Below, in pieces: positions 25,610-34,031 of a stretch of DNA of 46,417 nt. The notes under the pieces are model-generated. The model had not been told where the DNA came from, ran no database searches, and saw only the letters and a program-made list of their open reading frames with translations. The stretch's first letter is position 1. Every line of letters begins with the position of its first letter. Origin of the DNA: JAVKBW01 sp964352715 (lineage in GTDB: Bacteria > Pseudomonadota > Alphaproteobacteria > UBA8366 > Aestuariispiraceae). The translations under genes and the position numbers were made by a program. Location of the stretch: contig CAYGSU010000028.1 of assembly GCA_964352715.1 (NCBI GenBank), forward strand, positions 1 to 46,417, read 5' to 3'.

Positions 25610-26683
25610 ATGTCTGACGAAAATAACTCGGCAAATATCAAAATATCCTGCCGGAATGTATGGAAGGTATACGGACCCGACCCGGACGCGTATTTCAACG
25701 GAGCGGGACAGGATCTCGATACGGCCGACCTGACGGCGCGGATGCGCGACGAAGGGCATATTCCAGCCTGTGCCGATGTCAGCTTCGATGTCCATGTCGG
25801 GGAAATCTTCGTGATTATGGGGCTTTCAGGCTCTGGCAAATCGACCATCGTGCGGTGCCTTTCACGCCTCGTCGAACCTTCGCATGGCGAAGTCATTCTG
25901 GATGGCAAAGATCTGCTGAAGGTCTCGAAGAGCGAACTTATCGATATTCGCCGCCATAAAATGGGCATGGTGTTTCAGAATTTCGGCTTGATGCCGCATC
26001 TTAATGTAATCGAAAACATTGCCTTTCCCCTGAAACTACAGGGACTGTCGCTGCCGGAACGCAAGAAGCGGGCAGAACGGGTGATTGAACTGGTTGGCCT
26101 GGAAGGACGCGAACTGCATTTTCCACGGCAACTCTCCGGTGGCCAGCAGCAACGCGTGGGGATCGCCCGGTCGCTGGCGGTTGAACCGGAACTGTGGTTC
26201 CTGGACGAGCCGTTTTCGGCGCTGGACCCGCTGATCCGGCGGCAGATGCAGGATGAGTTTCTGCGAATTCAGCAAAAACTCCACAAATCCATCGTCTTCA
26301 TTACACACGATTTTCTGGAAGCGTTGCGAATTGCCGATCGTATGGCGATCATGCGTGACGGTGTGATCGTACAGATGGGAACGCCAGCGGACCTGATCGT
26401 TAATCCCGCCGACGATTACGTCAAGGAATTCACCAGCGACGTTCCGCTGGCCCGGGTTCTACGCGCCCGCGAGGTGGCCCGCCAGCCGACCGGCTCGGTC
26501 GATGGTATGGAAAAGATGAAGGGCTCGATATCGGTCGAGGCGTTGATGCCGGAACTGGCGCATCACCCGGACGGTATTGCCATTGTCGATGACAATGGCG
26601 TTGTGCTGGGTGTCGCGACGCCGCGCAGCGTCGTCGAGGTCCTGGCCCGCGAAGCGAGTGACAGAGGACCGGCAACGCCATGA
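25610..26683 (+). CDS. proV: Glycine betaine-type ABC transporter ATPase (ProV/OpuAA family)
   Basis: A 357-aa ATPase. Walker A is GLSGSGKST (71-79), the signature is LSGGQQQR, and Walker B is WFLDEPFSALD. The N-terminus has the extended ProV-type start (KISCRNVWKVYG and an insert up to about residue 55). The C-terminal part from about 285 is a shortened CBS-like region (GSISVEALMPELAHHPDGIAIVDDNGVVLGVATPRSVVEVLA), roughly one CBS motif instead of the pair used for osmotic sensing in OpuA/ProV. This may mean a catabolic rather than osmoprotective uptake system. Its stop overlaps the permease start by 4 nt. Confidence 0.92.
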   Translation: MSDENNSANIKISCRNVWKVYGPDPDAYFNGAGQDLDTADLTARMRDEGHIPACADVSFDVHVGEIFVIMGLSGSGKSTIVRCLSRLVEPSHGEVILDGKDLLKVSKSELIDIRRHKMGMVFQNFGLMPHLNVIENIAFPLKLQGLSLPERKKRAERVIELVGLEGRELHFPRQLSGGQQQRVGIARSLAVEPELWFLDEPFSALDPLIRRQMQDEFLRIQQKLHKSIVFITHDFLEALRIADRMAIMRDGVIVQMGTPADLIVNPADDYVKEFTSDVPLARVLRAREVARQPTGSVDGMEKMKGSISVEALMPELAHHPDGIAIVDDNGVVLGVATPRSVVEVLAREASDRGPATP

Positions 26684-28758
26684 ACGATCTGATCCGCCAC
26701 GCCGACAAGACGTTCCTGCACTGGATCGGGATTCTTGTTTTTACCCTGATCTGTATTTTTGCGAAAGACAGCGTCTCGTGGCTTGCTTCTTATCCCGATA
26801 GCGGGGTCTTGCCCGTTGTCAGCATTCTGAACAGCATCATGACCGTCATCATTGAGTATAGCGGATGGTTTTTCAGGGGACTGTCCTCCATTCTTTCGGT
26901 GCCGATGGGATGGATTCGCGATTTCCTGCAATGGCTGCCCTGGTCTGTTGCCATCGCTATCTGCGTTACTGTTGCGCACAAGGCGTCGGGATGGAAATTG
27001 GCCGTCTTTACCGGTCTTAGCCTGCTTTACATGGTTATTTCCGGTCACTGGGCACCCAGCATGAACTCTGTTGCGCTTGTCGCGCTGTCCGTGCCGATCG
27101 CCATCATGATCGGCTTTGTATTCGGGGTTATCGGGTTCTTTTCAGGCAGAGCAGAACGGATCATCATGCCGACACTCGACATGCTGCAGACCATCCCGGC
27201 TTTCGCCTATCTGATTCCGATCCTGATTCTGTTCGGTTTTGGCCCGGTCGTCGGCTTGATTGCCTCGCTGCTGTTCGCCTTTCCCCCAATGGTGCGGAAC
27301 ACCATTCTGGGGCTTCGTCGCGTGCCGGAAGAAGTGATCGAATCCGGTCTTATGTCCGGCGCGACCAACTGGCAATTGTTCTGGCAGGTGCGCATACCGA
27401 CGTCTTTGCGCCAGATCCTTCTGGGGGTGAACCAGACAACGATGGCCGCATTGTCGATGGTAATCATTGCCTCGATCATTGGTGGCACCGCTGATATCGG
27501 CTGGGAAGTGCTGAGCACCATGCGCAAGGCACAGTTCGGCGAAAGCATTCTGGCGGGTATTGTGATTGCGCTTCTGGCAATGAACCTGGACCGCATCAGC
27601 GCCGGCCTGGCGACGAAAGAAAGCCGGGGTCTGGAGAGTGAAAGCTCGATATTCCGCCGTCATCAGTATTTCTTTATCGGCGCTTCCGCTGCTGCGATCC
27701 TGTTTGTTCTGTCCTGGGCCTTTCCGATTCTGGCGGAATACCCGCGTGACCTGTTCTACGCCCCCACGAAAGGGATGAATGACGGGATCGAATACATCAT
27801 CGTGAACTATCGCGGCGTTATCGAGGCGATCAAGAATTCGACCATATTCTTTGTCATGCTGCCGATGCGGATCGGGCTGGAACAAGCGGTCAGTCCGTTT
27901 TCCTGGGGATTCGTGCTGACCAATGCACATATCATCGGCTATACGGTCTTGATGGTCGCCGCTGCCACCTTCGCGCTCTACCGGTTCAACGGCAAGGTCG
28001 CGATCGGCATCGCGATTGCCGGCATGATCTTCTATTTCGGCATTACCCAGTTTCCCTGGCCGGTAATGTTTGCCGTGCTTGGGCTGCTCGGTTGGCAACT
28101 TGGCGGATTTCGCTTGTTGATCGGGGTTTGGGGCGGCCTTGCTTTCCTGCTGATGACCGGTATCTGGACCGAAGCGATGATGTCGGTCTATCTGTGCGGC
28201 ATCGCGGTGATTATCTGCGCCATTGTCGGGTCAGCCATCGGCATCTGGGCGGCCCATAACGACAAGGTATCGGCCTTTTTCCGGCCGATTAACGACACGC
28301 TTCAGACCATGCCGCCTTTTGTTCTGCTAATTCCGGCGGTGATGTTCTTCAAACTCGGTGACTTTACGGCGCTGTTGGCGATCATTTCCTACGCCATCGT
28401 GCCGGCGATCCGGTATTCCGAACATGGGCTGCGCAATCTTCCGAAAGAAGTGCTGGAAGCTGCGGAATCGATGGGCACGACAGGCTGGCAGTCTCTGATA
28501 CAGGTGAAGTTGCCGCTGGCGCTGCCGGTGATCATGCTGGGGATCAACCAGACCGTAATGTACGGCATTGCGATGCTGGTGATCACGGCGCTGGTCGGCA
28601 CGAGCGAACTGGGCCAGAGCGTCTATATCGCGTTGGGTGACGGCGATTTCGGCGGCGGCATAGTTGCCGGGGTCGGCATGGCGATAATCGCGATCATAGC
28701 CGACCGGCTGATCCAGGCCTGGAGCAAGAAGCGGCAGGAAGCGTTCGGCCTCGCCTAA
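26680..28758 (+). CDS. Tandem-fused betaine ABC permease (two ProW-like domains in one protein)
   Basis: A 692-aa membrane protein. It has two complete BPD-type permease domains: one around residues 130-320 (LDMLQTIPAFAYLIPILILF, VPEEVIESGLMSGATNW) and another around 500-685 (DTLQTMPPFVLLIPAVMFF, LPKEVLEAAESMGTTGW). Each has the EAA-type coupling loop that docks on the ATPase. Usual ProW is a homodimer of about 350 residues, so this is a covalent pseudo-dimer. The halves differ enough that each may be specialised. Additional helices lie before and between the domains. There is a 4-nt overlap with the ATPase gene; an MBL hydrolase gene follows after 26 nt. Confidence 0.9.
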   Translation: MNDLIRHADKTFLHWIGILVFTLICIFAKDSVSWLASYPDSGVLPVVSILNSIMTVIIEYSGWFFRGLSSILSVPMGWIRDFLQWLPWSVAIAICVTVAHKASGWKLAVFTGLSLLYMVISGHWAPSMNSVALVALSVPIAIMIGFVFGVIGFFSGRAERIIMPTLDMLQTIPAFAYLIPILILFGFGPVVGLIASLLFAFPPMVRNTILGLRRVPEEVIESGLMSGATNWQLFWQVRIPTSLRQILLGVNQTTMAALSMVIIASIIGGTADIGWEVLSTMRKAQFGESILAGIVIALLAMNLDRISAGLATKESRGLESESSIFRRHQYFFIGASAAAILFVLSWAFPILAEYPRDLFYAPTKGMNDGIEYIIVNYRGVIEAIKNSTIFFVMLPMRIGLEQAVSPFSWGFVLTNAHIIGYTVLMVAAATFALYRFNGKVAIGIAIAGMIFYFGITQFPWPVMFAVLGLLGWQLGGFRLLIGVWGGLAFLLMTGIWTEAMMSVYLCGIAVIICAIVGSAIGIWAAHNDKVSAFFRPINDTLQTMPPFVLLIPAVMFFKLGDFTALLAIISYAIVPAIRYSEHGLRNLPKEVLEAAESMGTTGWQSLIQVKLPLALPVIMLGINQTVMYGIAMLVITALVGTSELGQSVYIALGDGDFGGGIVAGVGMAIIAIIADRLIQAWSKKRQEAFGLA

Positions 28759-28784
28759 AGCAACTATCGACCGGGAGGAAGATA

Positions 28785-29564
28785 ATGACAGGGACCTGGT
28801 TTTCACATCAGGCGTTCGATGACGATGTTACGCTGATCTGGGAGAATTTCGCCGCGCCGTGGATGCGCTGCAACATCTGGCATGTCCGGGGCAGGGACCG
28901 TGACCTCGTTATCGATACCGGCATGGGCATCAAGCCGCTGAAAGCGGAAGTCGCCCGCCTTTCCGACCGGCCGTTGACGGCGATTTCAACCCACGCGCAT
29001 TTCGACCATATGGGCGGCGCTCATGAATTCGATACGCGGCTGGGGCATCGCTGCGAGGCTGATATTCATGCCGACCCAACGGCGGAAAACAGCGTCTACG
29101 ACGGGTATCTGGTAGCGGAAGCATTCGAACGCTTGTCGGAAGATGAATTCGATATTTCAACCTATTCGGTGACTCCGGCGCCGCTGACCGGCTATCTGGA
29201 CGATGGCGATGTTGTCGACTTGGGAAACCGCGCCTTTCAGGTACTGCACCTGCCGGGCCATTCGCCGGGGTCTATTGCGTTGTATGAAAAGGAAACCGGC
29301 ACCCTTTTCAGCGGCGATACCCTGTATCAGGACGACTATCTGCTGGATAATCTGTACCACTCCGACAAGGAACGGTTTCGCGAAAGCCTGCTGCGCATGA
29401 AGGAGCTACCGGTAACGGCGGTACATGGCGGGCATTTCGGATCCTTCGGACGCGACCGGATGCTGGAACTGATCGACAAATATGTTTCCGGCGCGATGAT
29501 CGCCGCTGAACCAAAGGAATGGATCGACCGGATAGTCGAAGAAACCCGAACCGGCGCGGAGTAA
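28785..29564 (+). CDS. Metallo-beta-lactamase-fold hydrolase in the betaine-transport operon
   Basis: A 259-aa cytoplasmic MBL protein without a signal peptide. The metal site is THAHFDH (H70, H72, D74, H75), with later ligands in LPGHSPGS, FSGDTLY and VHGGHFGSFG, so a binuclear glyoxalase II-like site is likely. GGAGGAAG precedes the ATG. It lies between the permease and the amidase with short spacing, so it probably acts on an imported compound or its product, for example a thioester or a lactone. The substrate is not determinable from sequence. Confidence 0.85.
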   Translation: MTGTWFSHQAFDDDVTLIWENFAAPWMRCNIWHVRGRDRDLVIDTGMGIKPLKAEVARLSDRPLTAISTHAHFDHMGGAHEFDTRLGHRCEADIHADPTAENSVYDGYLVAEAFERLSEDEFDISTYSVTPAPLTGYLDDGDVVDLGNRAFQVLHLPGHSPGSIALYEKETGTLFSGDTLYQDDYLLDNLYHSDKERFRESLLRMKELPVTAVHGGHFGSFGRDRMLELIDKYVSGAMIAAEPKEWIDRIVEETRTGAE

Positions 29565-29570
29565 CCTGCC

Positions 29571-30977
29571 ATGAGCATCCCTGAAACAGCTGTCGGGATC
29601 GCCTCGGCGGTCCGGAATCGCGAATGCAAGGCGTCCGATGTCATTTCACGCTCGCTCGACCGTATCCGGCAGACCCAGTCCGCTATCAACGCATTCACCG
29701 AAAGCTATGACGACGAGGCCTTGGACATCGCTCATCGCATCGATGCGCGGATTGCCGACGGCGATACGGTTGGTCTGCTGGCCGGGGTTCCTGTGGCGGT
29801 TAAGGATTTCACGCCCCTGAAAGGCAAGCGCACGACCTACGGGTCGCTGGCCTACAAGGACAACATCGGAACGTTCGATCCGATCTATGTGCAGCGGCTG
29901 CGCGCGGCCGGGGCCATTGTCGTCGGCAAGACCAACACGCCGGAATTCGCCCATGCCGGGTTCTGCACGAACCGGGTGTTCGGTACAACTCTGAATCCCT
30001 GGAATACCGAGCACACGCCGGGCGGATCGTCAGGTGGCGCGGGGGCGGCGGTCGGCGCGCACGTGGTGCCGCTGGCAGAAGGCACGGATATGGGCGGATC
30101 AATCCGCATTCCGGCCGGCTATTGCGGCTGTGTCGGTCTGAAGCCGTCGCTCGGTCGGATACCGATGGATATTCTGAAAAGCGTGCATGATACAATTTCG
30201 CATTTCGGGCCGCTGGCCCGGACGGTCGAGGATGCCTGGGCATTCCTGAATGTGACCAAGGGCCCGGATGACGTCGACCCGATGTCACTGCCGGCGCAGG
30301 AGATCGCCTTCGATCCGGCAGGCGACGTGCGCGGCCTGAAAGTCGGCCTGTCGATGGATCTGGGCTTTTTCGACGTATCGGATGAAGTGCGGGCGGCGGT
30401 CGACCGGGCGGCAACTGTTCTGCGTGATGCCGGTGCAACGGTTGAACCGGTCGATATCGCCTGGGATCGTTCGGTTACCGATGCGATGATGAAGGGTTGG
30501 TCGGTATATCTCGCGGCGTTCGAGGGCCACTTGTTGAAGGACAACAAGGACCTGCTGGACCCCGGCGTGGCGGCGATGTTCGAGGATGCGTTCAAAACCT
30601 CAGCACCGGAATACAAGGCGATTGAGACACTGCGTCGCCGTCTTTGGCTCGATCTTGTCGCGGTCTTCCAGGGGCATGATGCTTTGATCTGCCCGACGGC
30701 GCCGATTACTGCGCCGCTGGCAAGTCTGACGGATGCCGATTTCGGGTCGGAAACAGAAGACGGCAAGCTGATGGTGGCCGAAATGACACATCCGTTCAAT
30801 TTCACGGCGCATTGCCCGGTTCTGTCGGTTCCCTGCGGTGTCGGCGCGTTGAACCTGCCGATCGGTCTGCAGGTCGTCGGGCGACGGTTTGACGAGGAAA
30901 CCGTTTTGCGCATCGGCCGGGCGGTCGAGCGGGGTGATCTGATGGCGGGATACAAGCCGCAGATTCTTGCGGCATGA
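29571..30977 (+). CDS. Amidase-signature-family hydrolase
   Basis: A 468-aa amidase with an intact Ser-cisSer-Lys triad: K78 (AVKDF), S154 (GGSSGG) and S177 (GTDMGGSIRIP). It begins 6 nt after the MBL gene and overlaps the isomerase gene by 4 nt. The family covers acylamide, carbamoyl and arylamide hydrolases as well as GatA; without GatB/GatC neighbours this is a catabolic amidase. By context, the amide of a quaternary-amine compound (for example carnitine amide or betaine amide) is an attractive but untested substrate. Confidence 0.9.
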   Translation: MSIPETAVGIASAVRNRECKASDVISRSLDRIRQTQSAINAFTESYDDEALDIAHRIDARIADGDTVGLLAGVPVAVKDFTPLKGKRTTYGSLAYKDNIGTFDPIYVQRLRAAGAIVVGKTNTPEFAHAGFCTNRVFGTTLNPWNTEHTPGGSSGGAGAAVGAHVVPLAEGTDMGGSIRIPAGYCGCVGLKPSLGRIPMDILKSVHDTISHFGPLARTVEDAWAFLNVTKGPDDVDPMSLPAQEIAFDPAGDVRGLKVGLSMDLGFFDVSDEVRAAVDRAATVLRDAGATVEPVDIAWDRSVTDAMMKGWSVYLAAFEGHLLKDNKDLLDPGVAAMFEDAFKTSAPEYKAIETLRRRLWLDLVAVFQGHDALICPTAPITAPLASLTDADFGSETEDGKLMVAEMTHPFNFTAHCPVLSVPCGVGALNLPIGLQVVGRRFDEETVLRIGRAVERGDLMAGYKPQILAA

Positions 30978-31762
30978 CGCTTCGATTCATCGCTAATCTT
31001 TCCTGGCTGTGCAAGGAAGTTGCCCTGCCGGATCGGTTCGCATTGGCCCGCGATCTCGGGTTCGAGGCTGTTGAATGCGGGTTGCCCTACGAGGTTTCTG
31101 CCGAGAACTTTACCGCCGGCTGGAAGGCGGGCGGCATACCGCTCATCATGATCAATGCGGCGACCGGCGACATGGCGGCTGGCGAATACGGTTTGGCGGC
31201 TCTGCCGGGGCGGGAGGCGGATTTTCGCGCCGCGCTGGAAGCCTCGCTTGCCTATGCGCTGCCGACTGAATGCCGGTTTCTGCATGTGCTGGCCGGGATT
31301 GTGCCGCCCGAGGCCGACAATACCGTCTGCGCCGATATTTATGTCGAGAACCTGAAATGGGCCTGCGAGGTTTGTGCCGGGCATGGCATGCAGGTGCTGA
31401 TCGAACCGATCAATACCGTGGAACGGCCCGGGTATTTTCTGTCCCGCACCGATCAGGCGGCGGCGGTGATCGACCGGGTCGGGCGCAACGATATCGGAAT
31501 CCAGTACGACACCCATAATGCGCAATTGATGGAAGGCGATCTGACCCGAACCCTGACCCGTCACTTCGACAAGATCCGTCATGTCCAGGTCGCGGGCCTG
31601 CCGGACCGCTCGCCGCCGGACCGGGGCGAGGTTGACCACGACCATGTCTTCGAGGTGCTGGAACGCCTCGGCTACGACGGCTGGATCGGCTGCGAATACC
31701 GGCCCGGCCCGGATACTGCAGCGACTCTGGGCTGGGCAAAGCGGTTTGGCCTTGGTCGCTAG
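30974..31762 (+). CDS. hyi: Hydroxypyruvate isomerase-like TIM-barrel protein
   Basis: A 262-aa xylose-isomerase-like barrel. The Hyi pattern is clear: start LRFIANLSWLCKEVALPDRF, catalytic glutamates E144 (IEPINTVERPGYFL) and E241 (GCEYRPG), and QYDTHNAQLMEGDL. Hyi interconverts hydroxypyruvate and tartronate semialdehyde in glyoxylate metabolism. Linkage to an amidase and a betaine transporter suggests that a C2/C3 product of the imported compound is salvaged, though this is inferred. Its stop codon and that of the LysR gene on the other strand share the same CTAG tetranucleotide (31759-31762). Confidence 0.85.
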   Translation: MTLRFIANLSWLCKEVALPDRFALARDLGFEAVECGLPYEVSAENFTAGWKAGGIPLIMINAATGDMAAGEYGLAALPGREADFRAALEASLAYALPTECRFLHVLAGIVPPEADNTVCADIYVENLKWACEVCAGHGMQVLIEPINTVERPGYFLSRTDQAAAVIDRVGRNDIGIQYDTHNAQLMEGDLTRTLTRHFDKIRHVQVAGLPDRSPPDRGEVDHDHVFEVLERLGYDGWIGCEYRPGPDTAATLGWAKRFGLGR

Positions 31763-32658
31763 CGCGCAGCTTCGCACCATTTCAGAAAGGCCTGCGCCGT
31801 CGGGGTTTCGAGCCGGTCTTGCGCCACAACCGCATAATAGCCGTTTTCGGTTTTCACGTTGATATCCAGCGGAACGACGAGGCGGCCCGCCGCGATATCC
31901 TGATCGACGAAACCCTGCCAGCAAAGTGCGATACCCATGCCGGCGCGGGCGGCGTCAATCACCGCTGCGTAAGAATTCGACTGGAACACCCGGTTCGTAC
32001 CGGAGCGCGGACCACCTGTTTCGGTCATCCAGATCGCCCAGTTCATCCACGACCAGCGTTCGTAGGACAGATCGACGAGGTCTGCGCCGGCAAGCGCTTC
32101 CAGCGTTTCGACCGGGCCGTGTCGTTCCAGATAGGCGGGGGAGCATACGGGATAGACGACTTCGTCAATTATCCTGACCGAACGGAAGCCCGGCCAGTCG
32201 CCATTGCCATGCACGATTGCGGCATCAACCGACGGTGTGAAGGCATCGTCGATTGCATCGGAAGCGGTGACGTCGATCGATATGCCGGGCAAGGCGGCAG
32301 TGAGGGATGCAAGGCGCGGCATCAGCCAGAAATGCGTCAGCGCGACATCGGCAACAAGGTGAAGCCTTGTATCAGCGGCAGTCGCCTTGACCGCGTCGCT
32401 GGCGGCGACAAGGTGGTTTAGCGCGACGGTAACGCTGTTTTGAAAGTCCGCGCCTTCGCGGGTCAGGCGGACGGACCGGTGATGCCGCTCGAACAAGGCG
32501 ACGCCCATCCGCTCTTCCAGCGCCCGGATACGCTGGCTGACGGCGGATTGGGTGACGTTCATTTCCTGCGCTGCAAGCGTGAAGCTTTCATGCCTTGCGG
32601 CAGCTTCGAAAGCGGTCAGCAGGTCAAGCTGCGGCAGAAGCTGGTGAAATTGTTGCAT
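31759..32658 (-). CDS. LysR-family regulator 1 (GcvA-like), divergent from Rieske oxygenase 2
   Basis: A 299-aa LysR regulator. The winged helix-turn-helix spans about residues 10-65 (LDLLTAFEAAARHESFTLAAQEMNVTQSAVSQRIRALEE region), followed by a periplasmic-binding-like effector domain. I use ATG 32658; an upstream TTG at 32691 would extend it by 11 residues into the operator. It is divergent from Rieske oxygenase 2 across 100 bp, which contains a 7-bp-arm inverted repeat and a 10-bp direct repeat, so it very likely controls that gene and itself. Confidence 0.92.
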   Translation of the reverse strand: MQQFHQLLPQLDLLTAFEAAARHESFTLAAQEMNVTQSAVSQRIRALEERMGVALFERHHRSVRLTREGADFQNSVTVALNHLVAASDAVKATAADTRLHLVADVALTHFWLMPRLASLTAALPGISIDVTASDAIDDAFTPSVDAAIVHGNGDWPGFRSVRIIDEVVYPVCSPAYLERHGPVETLEALAGADLVDLSYERWSWMNWAIWMTETGGPRSGTNRVFQSNSYAAVIDAARAGMGIALCWQGFVDQDIAAGRLVVPLDINVKTENGYYAVVAQDRLETPTAQAFLKWCEAAR

Positions 32659-32663
32659 AAGGT

Positions 32664-32687
32664 TTTCTAACTCAAGTGGATTAGAAA
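32664..32687. promoter_or_regulatory. LysR-type operator candidate (inverted repeat)
   Basis: TTTCTAA and TTAGAAA flank a 10-nt spacer, 24 bp in all. This is close to the dyad with T-N11-A character expected for LysR proteins. It lies 5 nt before the LysR 1 ATG, suitable for autorepression, and about 70 bp before the Rieske oxygenase 2 ATG. Confidence 0.55.
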
Positions 32688-32709
32688 TCAACGTTTGCCT
32701 TAGAAATCA
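32681..32709 (+). repeat. Exact 10-bp direct repeat in the LysR 1/Rieske 2 promoter region
   Basis: TTAGAAATCA occurs at 32681-32690 and 32700-32709, 19 bp apart start to start. The first copy includes the right arm of the inverted repeat, so the repeat may represent a second half-site on nearly the same face of the helix. Confidence 0.6.
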
Positions 32710-32758
32710 TAACATTTAAACTCAGTCCATCAAGCTAATCCGATGGAAGGGACCAGCC

Positions 32759-33910
32759 ATGAACAAACCACTCGTAAACCTGCAATCGACCGACAAAGGC
32801 CCGCTGCGTGACGACCCGGCTCGTTCCTACACCTTGCCGGCGCGGTTCTACACCGACCCGGAGATATTCGCGTCGGAAAAGGAAAACGTGTTCTATCGCA
32901 ACTGGTGGTGTGCCGGTCACAAGAGCCATTTCGCACAGAAGGGGCAGTACCGCACGGTTCAGGTTATTGACGAAAGCCTGTTCGTGGTACGCGATCGCAA
33001 GGGTGAGCTGAAAGCGTTCTACAACATCTGTCAGCACCGGGGTCATCAGTTGCTGTCGGGTGAAGGCAAGACCCAGTCCATCGTTTGCCCGTATCACGCC
33101 TGGGCCTACGATCTGAACGGCGATCTGCGGTCGGCTCGAAACACCGACGAAATGGTCGATTTCGAAAAATGCGATTTCGCGTTGAAGCCGGTCAAGGTTG
33201 AGGAATTCGCCGGGTTCGTCTTCGTCAATCTCGATGATGATGCAACCTCGATGGCTGATCAGGCGAAAGGTCTGGAAGAGGAAATCCGTAAATACTGCCC
33301 GCGCATCGACGAGCTGGTTTTCGCCCAGCGCGATAGCTATGAAGTGGCCTGCAACTGGAAGGTTCTGGTCGATAATTTCCTGGAATGCTACCACTGCGAC
33401 CCGGCGCATAAGGACTTCGTCGATCTGGTCGATATGGATACTTACCGGACGATTACCCATTCCTGTTTCTCCAGCCAGATCGCCGGCGCGCCGCGCACGA
33501 CAAACAGCAAGGCGTTCTCGTTCGAAAAGGGCGATGTGGACTTCGGCTATGCCGGCTGGTTCCTGTTCCCGAACCTGTCGATCTGGATTTACCCGGGCGA
33601 AACCAATATCTCGACCCTGCAGATCATTCCGACAGGGCCGGAAACGACTATCGAATATCAGGACTGGTACGCCCTGACCGACCAGCCGAGCCAGCAGTTG
33701 AAGGATGCGATGGCGTATCAGAAAGACGTTCTGCAGCCGGAAGATATCGGCCTCTGCCTCAGCGTTCAAAAGGGGTTGAAGTCGAAGGGTTACAATCAGG
33801 GCCGGTTTGTGGTCGACAAGGGCCTGACCGAGCTCAGCGAACACGCCGTTCATCATTTCCAGAAATTCATCGCGGAGTCGCTGGACGCCAACCTTGAGAA
33901 AGTAGAATAG
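32759..33910 (+). CDS. Rieske oxygenase 2, quaternary-amine (GbcA/Stc2-type) alpha subunit
   Basis: A 383-aa oxygenase paralogous to the one at 15653. Rieske ligands are C91, H93, C110 and H113 (CQHRGH, CPYHAW); the iron site is NFLECYHCDPAH with E209, H212 and H217, and QPEDIG near the C-terminus. As in oxygenase 1, the bridging carboxylate is Glu. It differs in the substrate-pocket half (FGYAGWFLFPNLSIWIYPG against DHAVWFLWPNMTLMRYPG), so the two may act on different betaines, for instance glycine betaine and carnitine or proline betaine. It stands alone in its transcription unit, divergent from LysR 1 and convergent with an MttB-family gene. Its reductase is not adjacent. Confidence 0.9.
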   Translation: MNKPLVNLQSTDKGPLRDDPARSYTLPARFYTDPEIFASEKENVFYRNWWCAGHKSHFAQKGQYRTVQVIDESLFVVRDRKGELKAFYNICQHRGHQLLSGEGKTQSIVCPYHAWAYDLNGDLRSARNTDEMVDFEKCDFALKPVKVEEFAGFVFVNLDDDATSMADQAKGLEEEIRKYCPRIDELVFAQRDSYEVACNWKVLVDNFLECYHCDPAHKDFVDLVDMDTYRTITHSCFSSQIAGAPRTTNSKAFSFEKGDVDFGYAGWFLFPNLSIWIYPGETNISTLQIIPTGPETTIEYQDWYALTDQPSQQLKDAMAYQKDVLQPEDIGLCLSVQKGLKSKGYNQGRFVVDKGLTELSEHAVHHFQKFIAESLDANLEKVE

Positions 33911-33940
33911 CCCGTATTTTGCAGTGCGGTGCCAGCCCGC

Positions 33941-33993
33941 TCCCCAAACCCGGCCGCCCATAGAATACGATCCCGTGGGTGGCCGAGTGGGGA
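33941..33993. terminator. Long imperfect hairpin between convergent Rieske 2 and MttB genes
   Basis: TCCCCA plus CGGCCGCCCA (33941-33960) pairs with TGGGTGGCCG plus TGGGGA (33976-33993), with small internal mismatches and a 15-nt loop. It sits midway in the 121-bp convergent gap and could stop transcripts from both sides. Neither strand shows a T-run, so it may work with Rho or as an mRNA end protector. Confidence 0.55.
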
Positions 33994-34031
33994 AATAGGC
34001 CGGAACCGAAGAGACCAATATCCAGAACGGT

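Noticed and set aside
30119..31924. 601-codon minus-strand open frame opposite the amidase and Hyi-like genes
   Set aside because: It is long because of GC-rich codon bias on the other strand; it has no recognisable domain and overlaps two well-supported genes fully.
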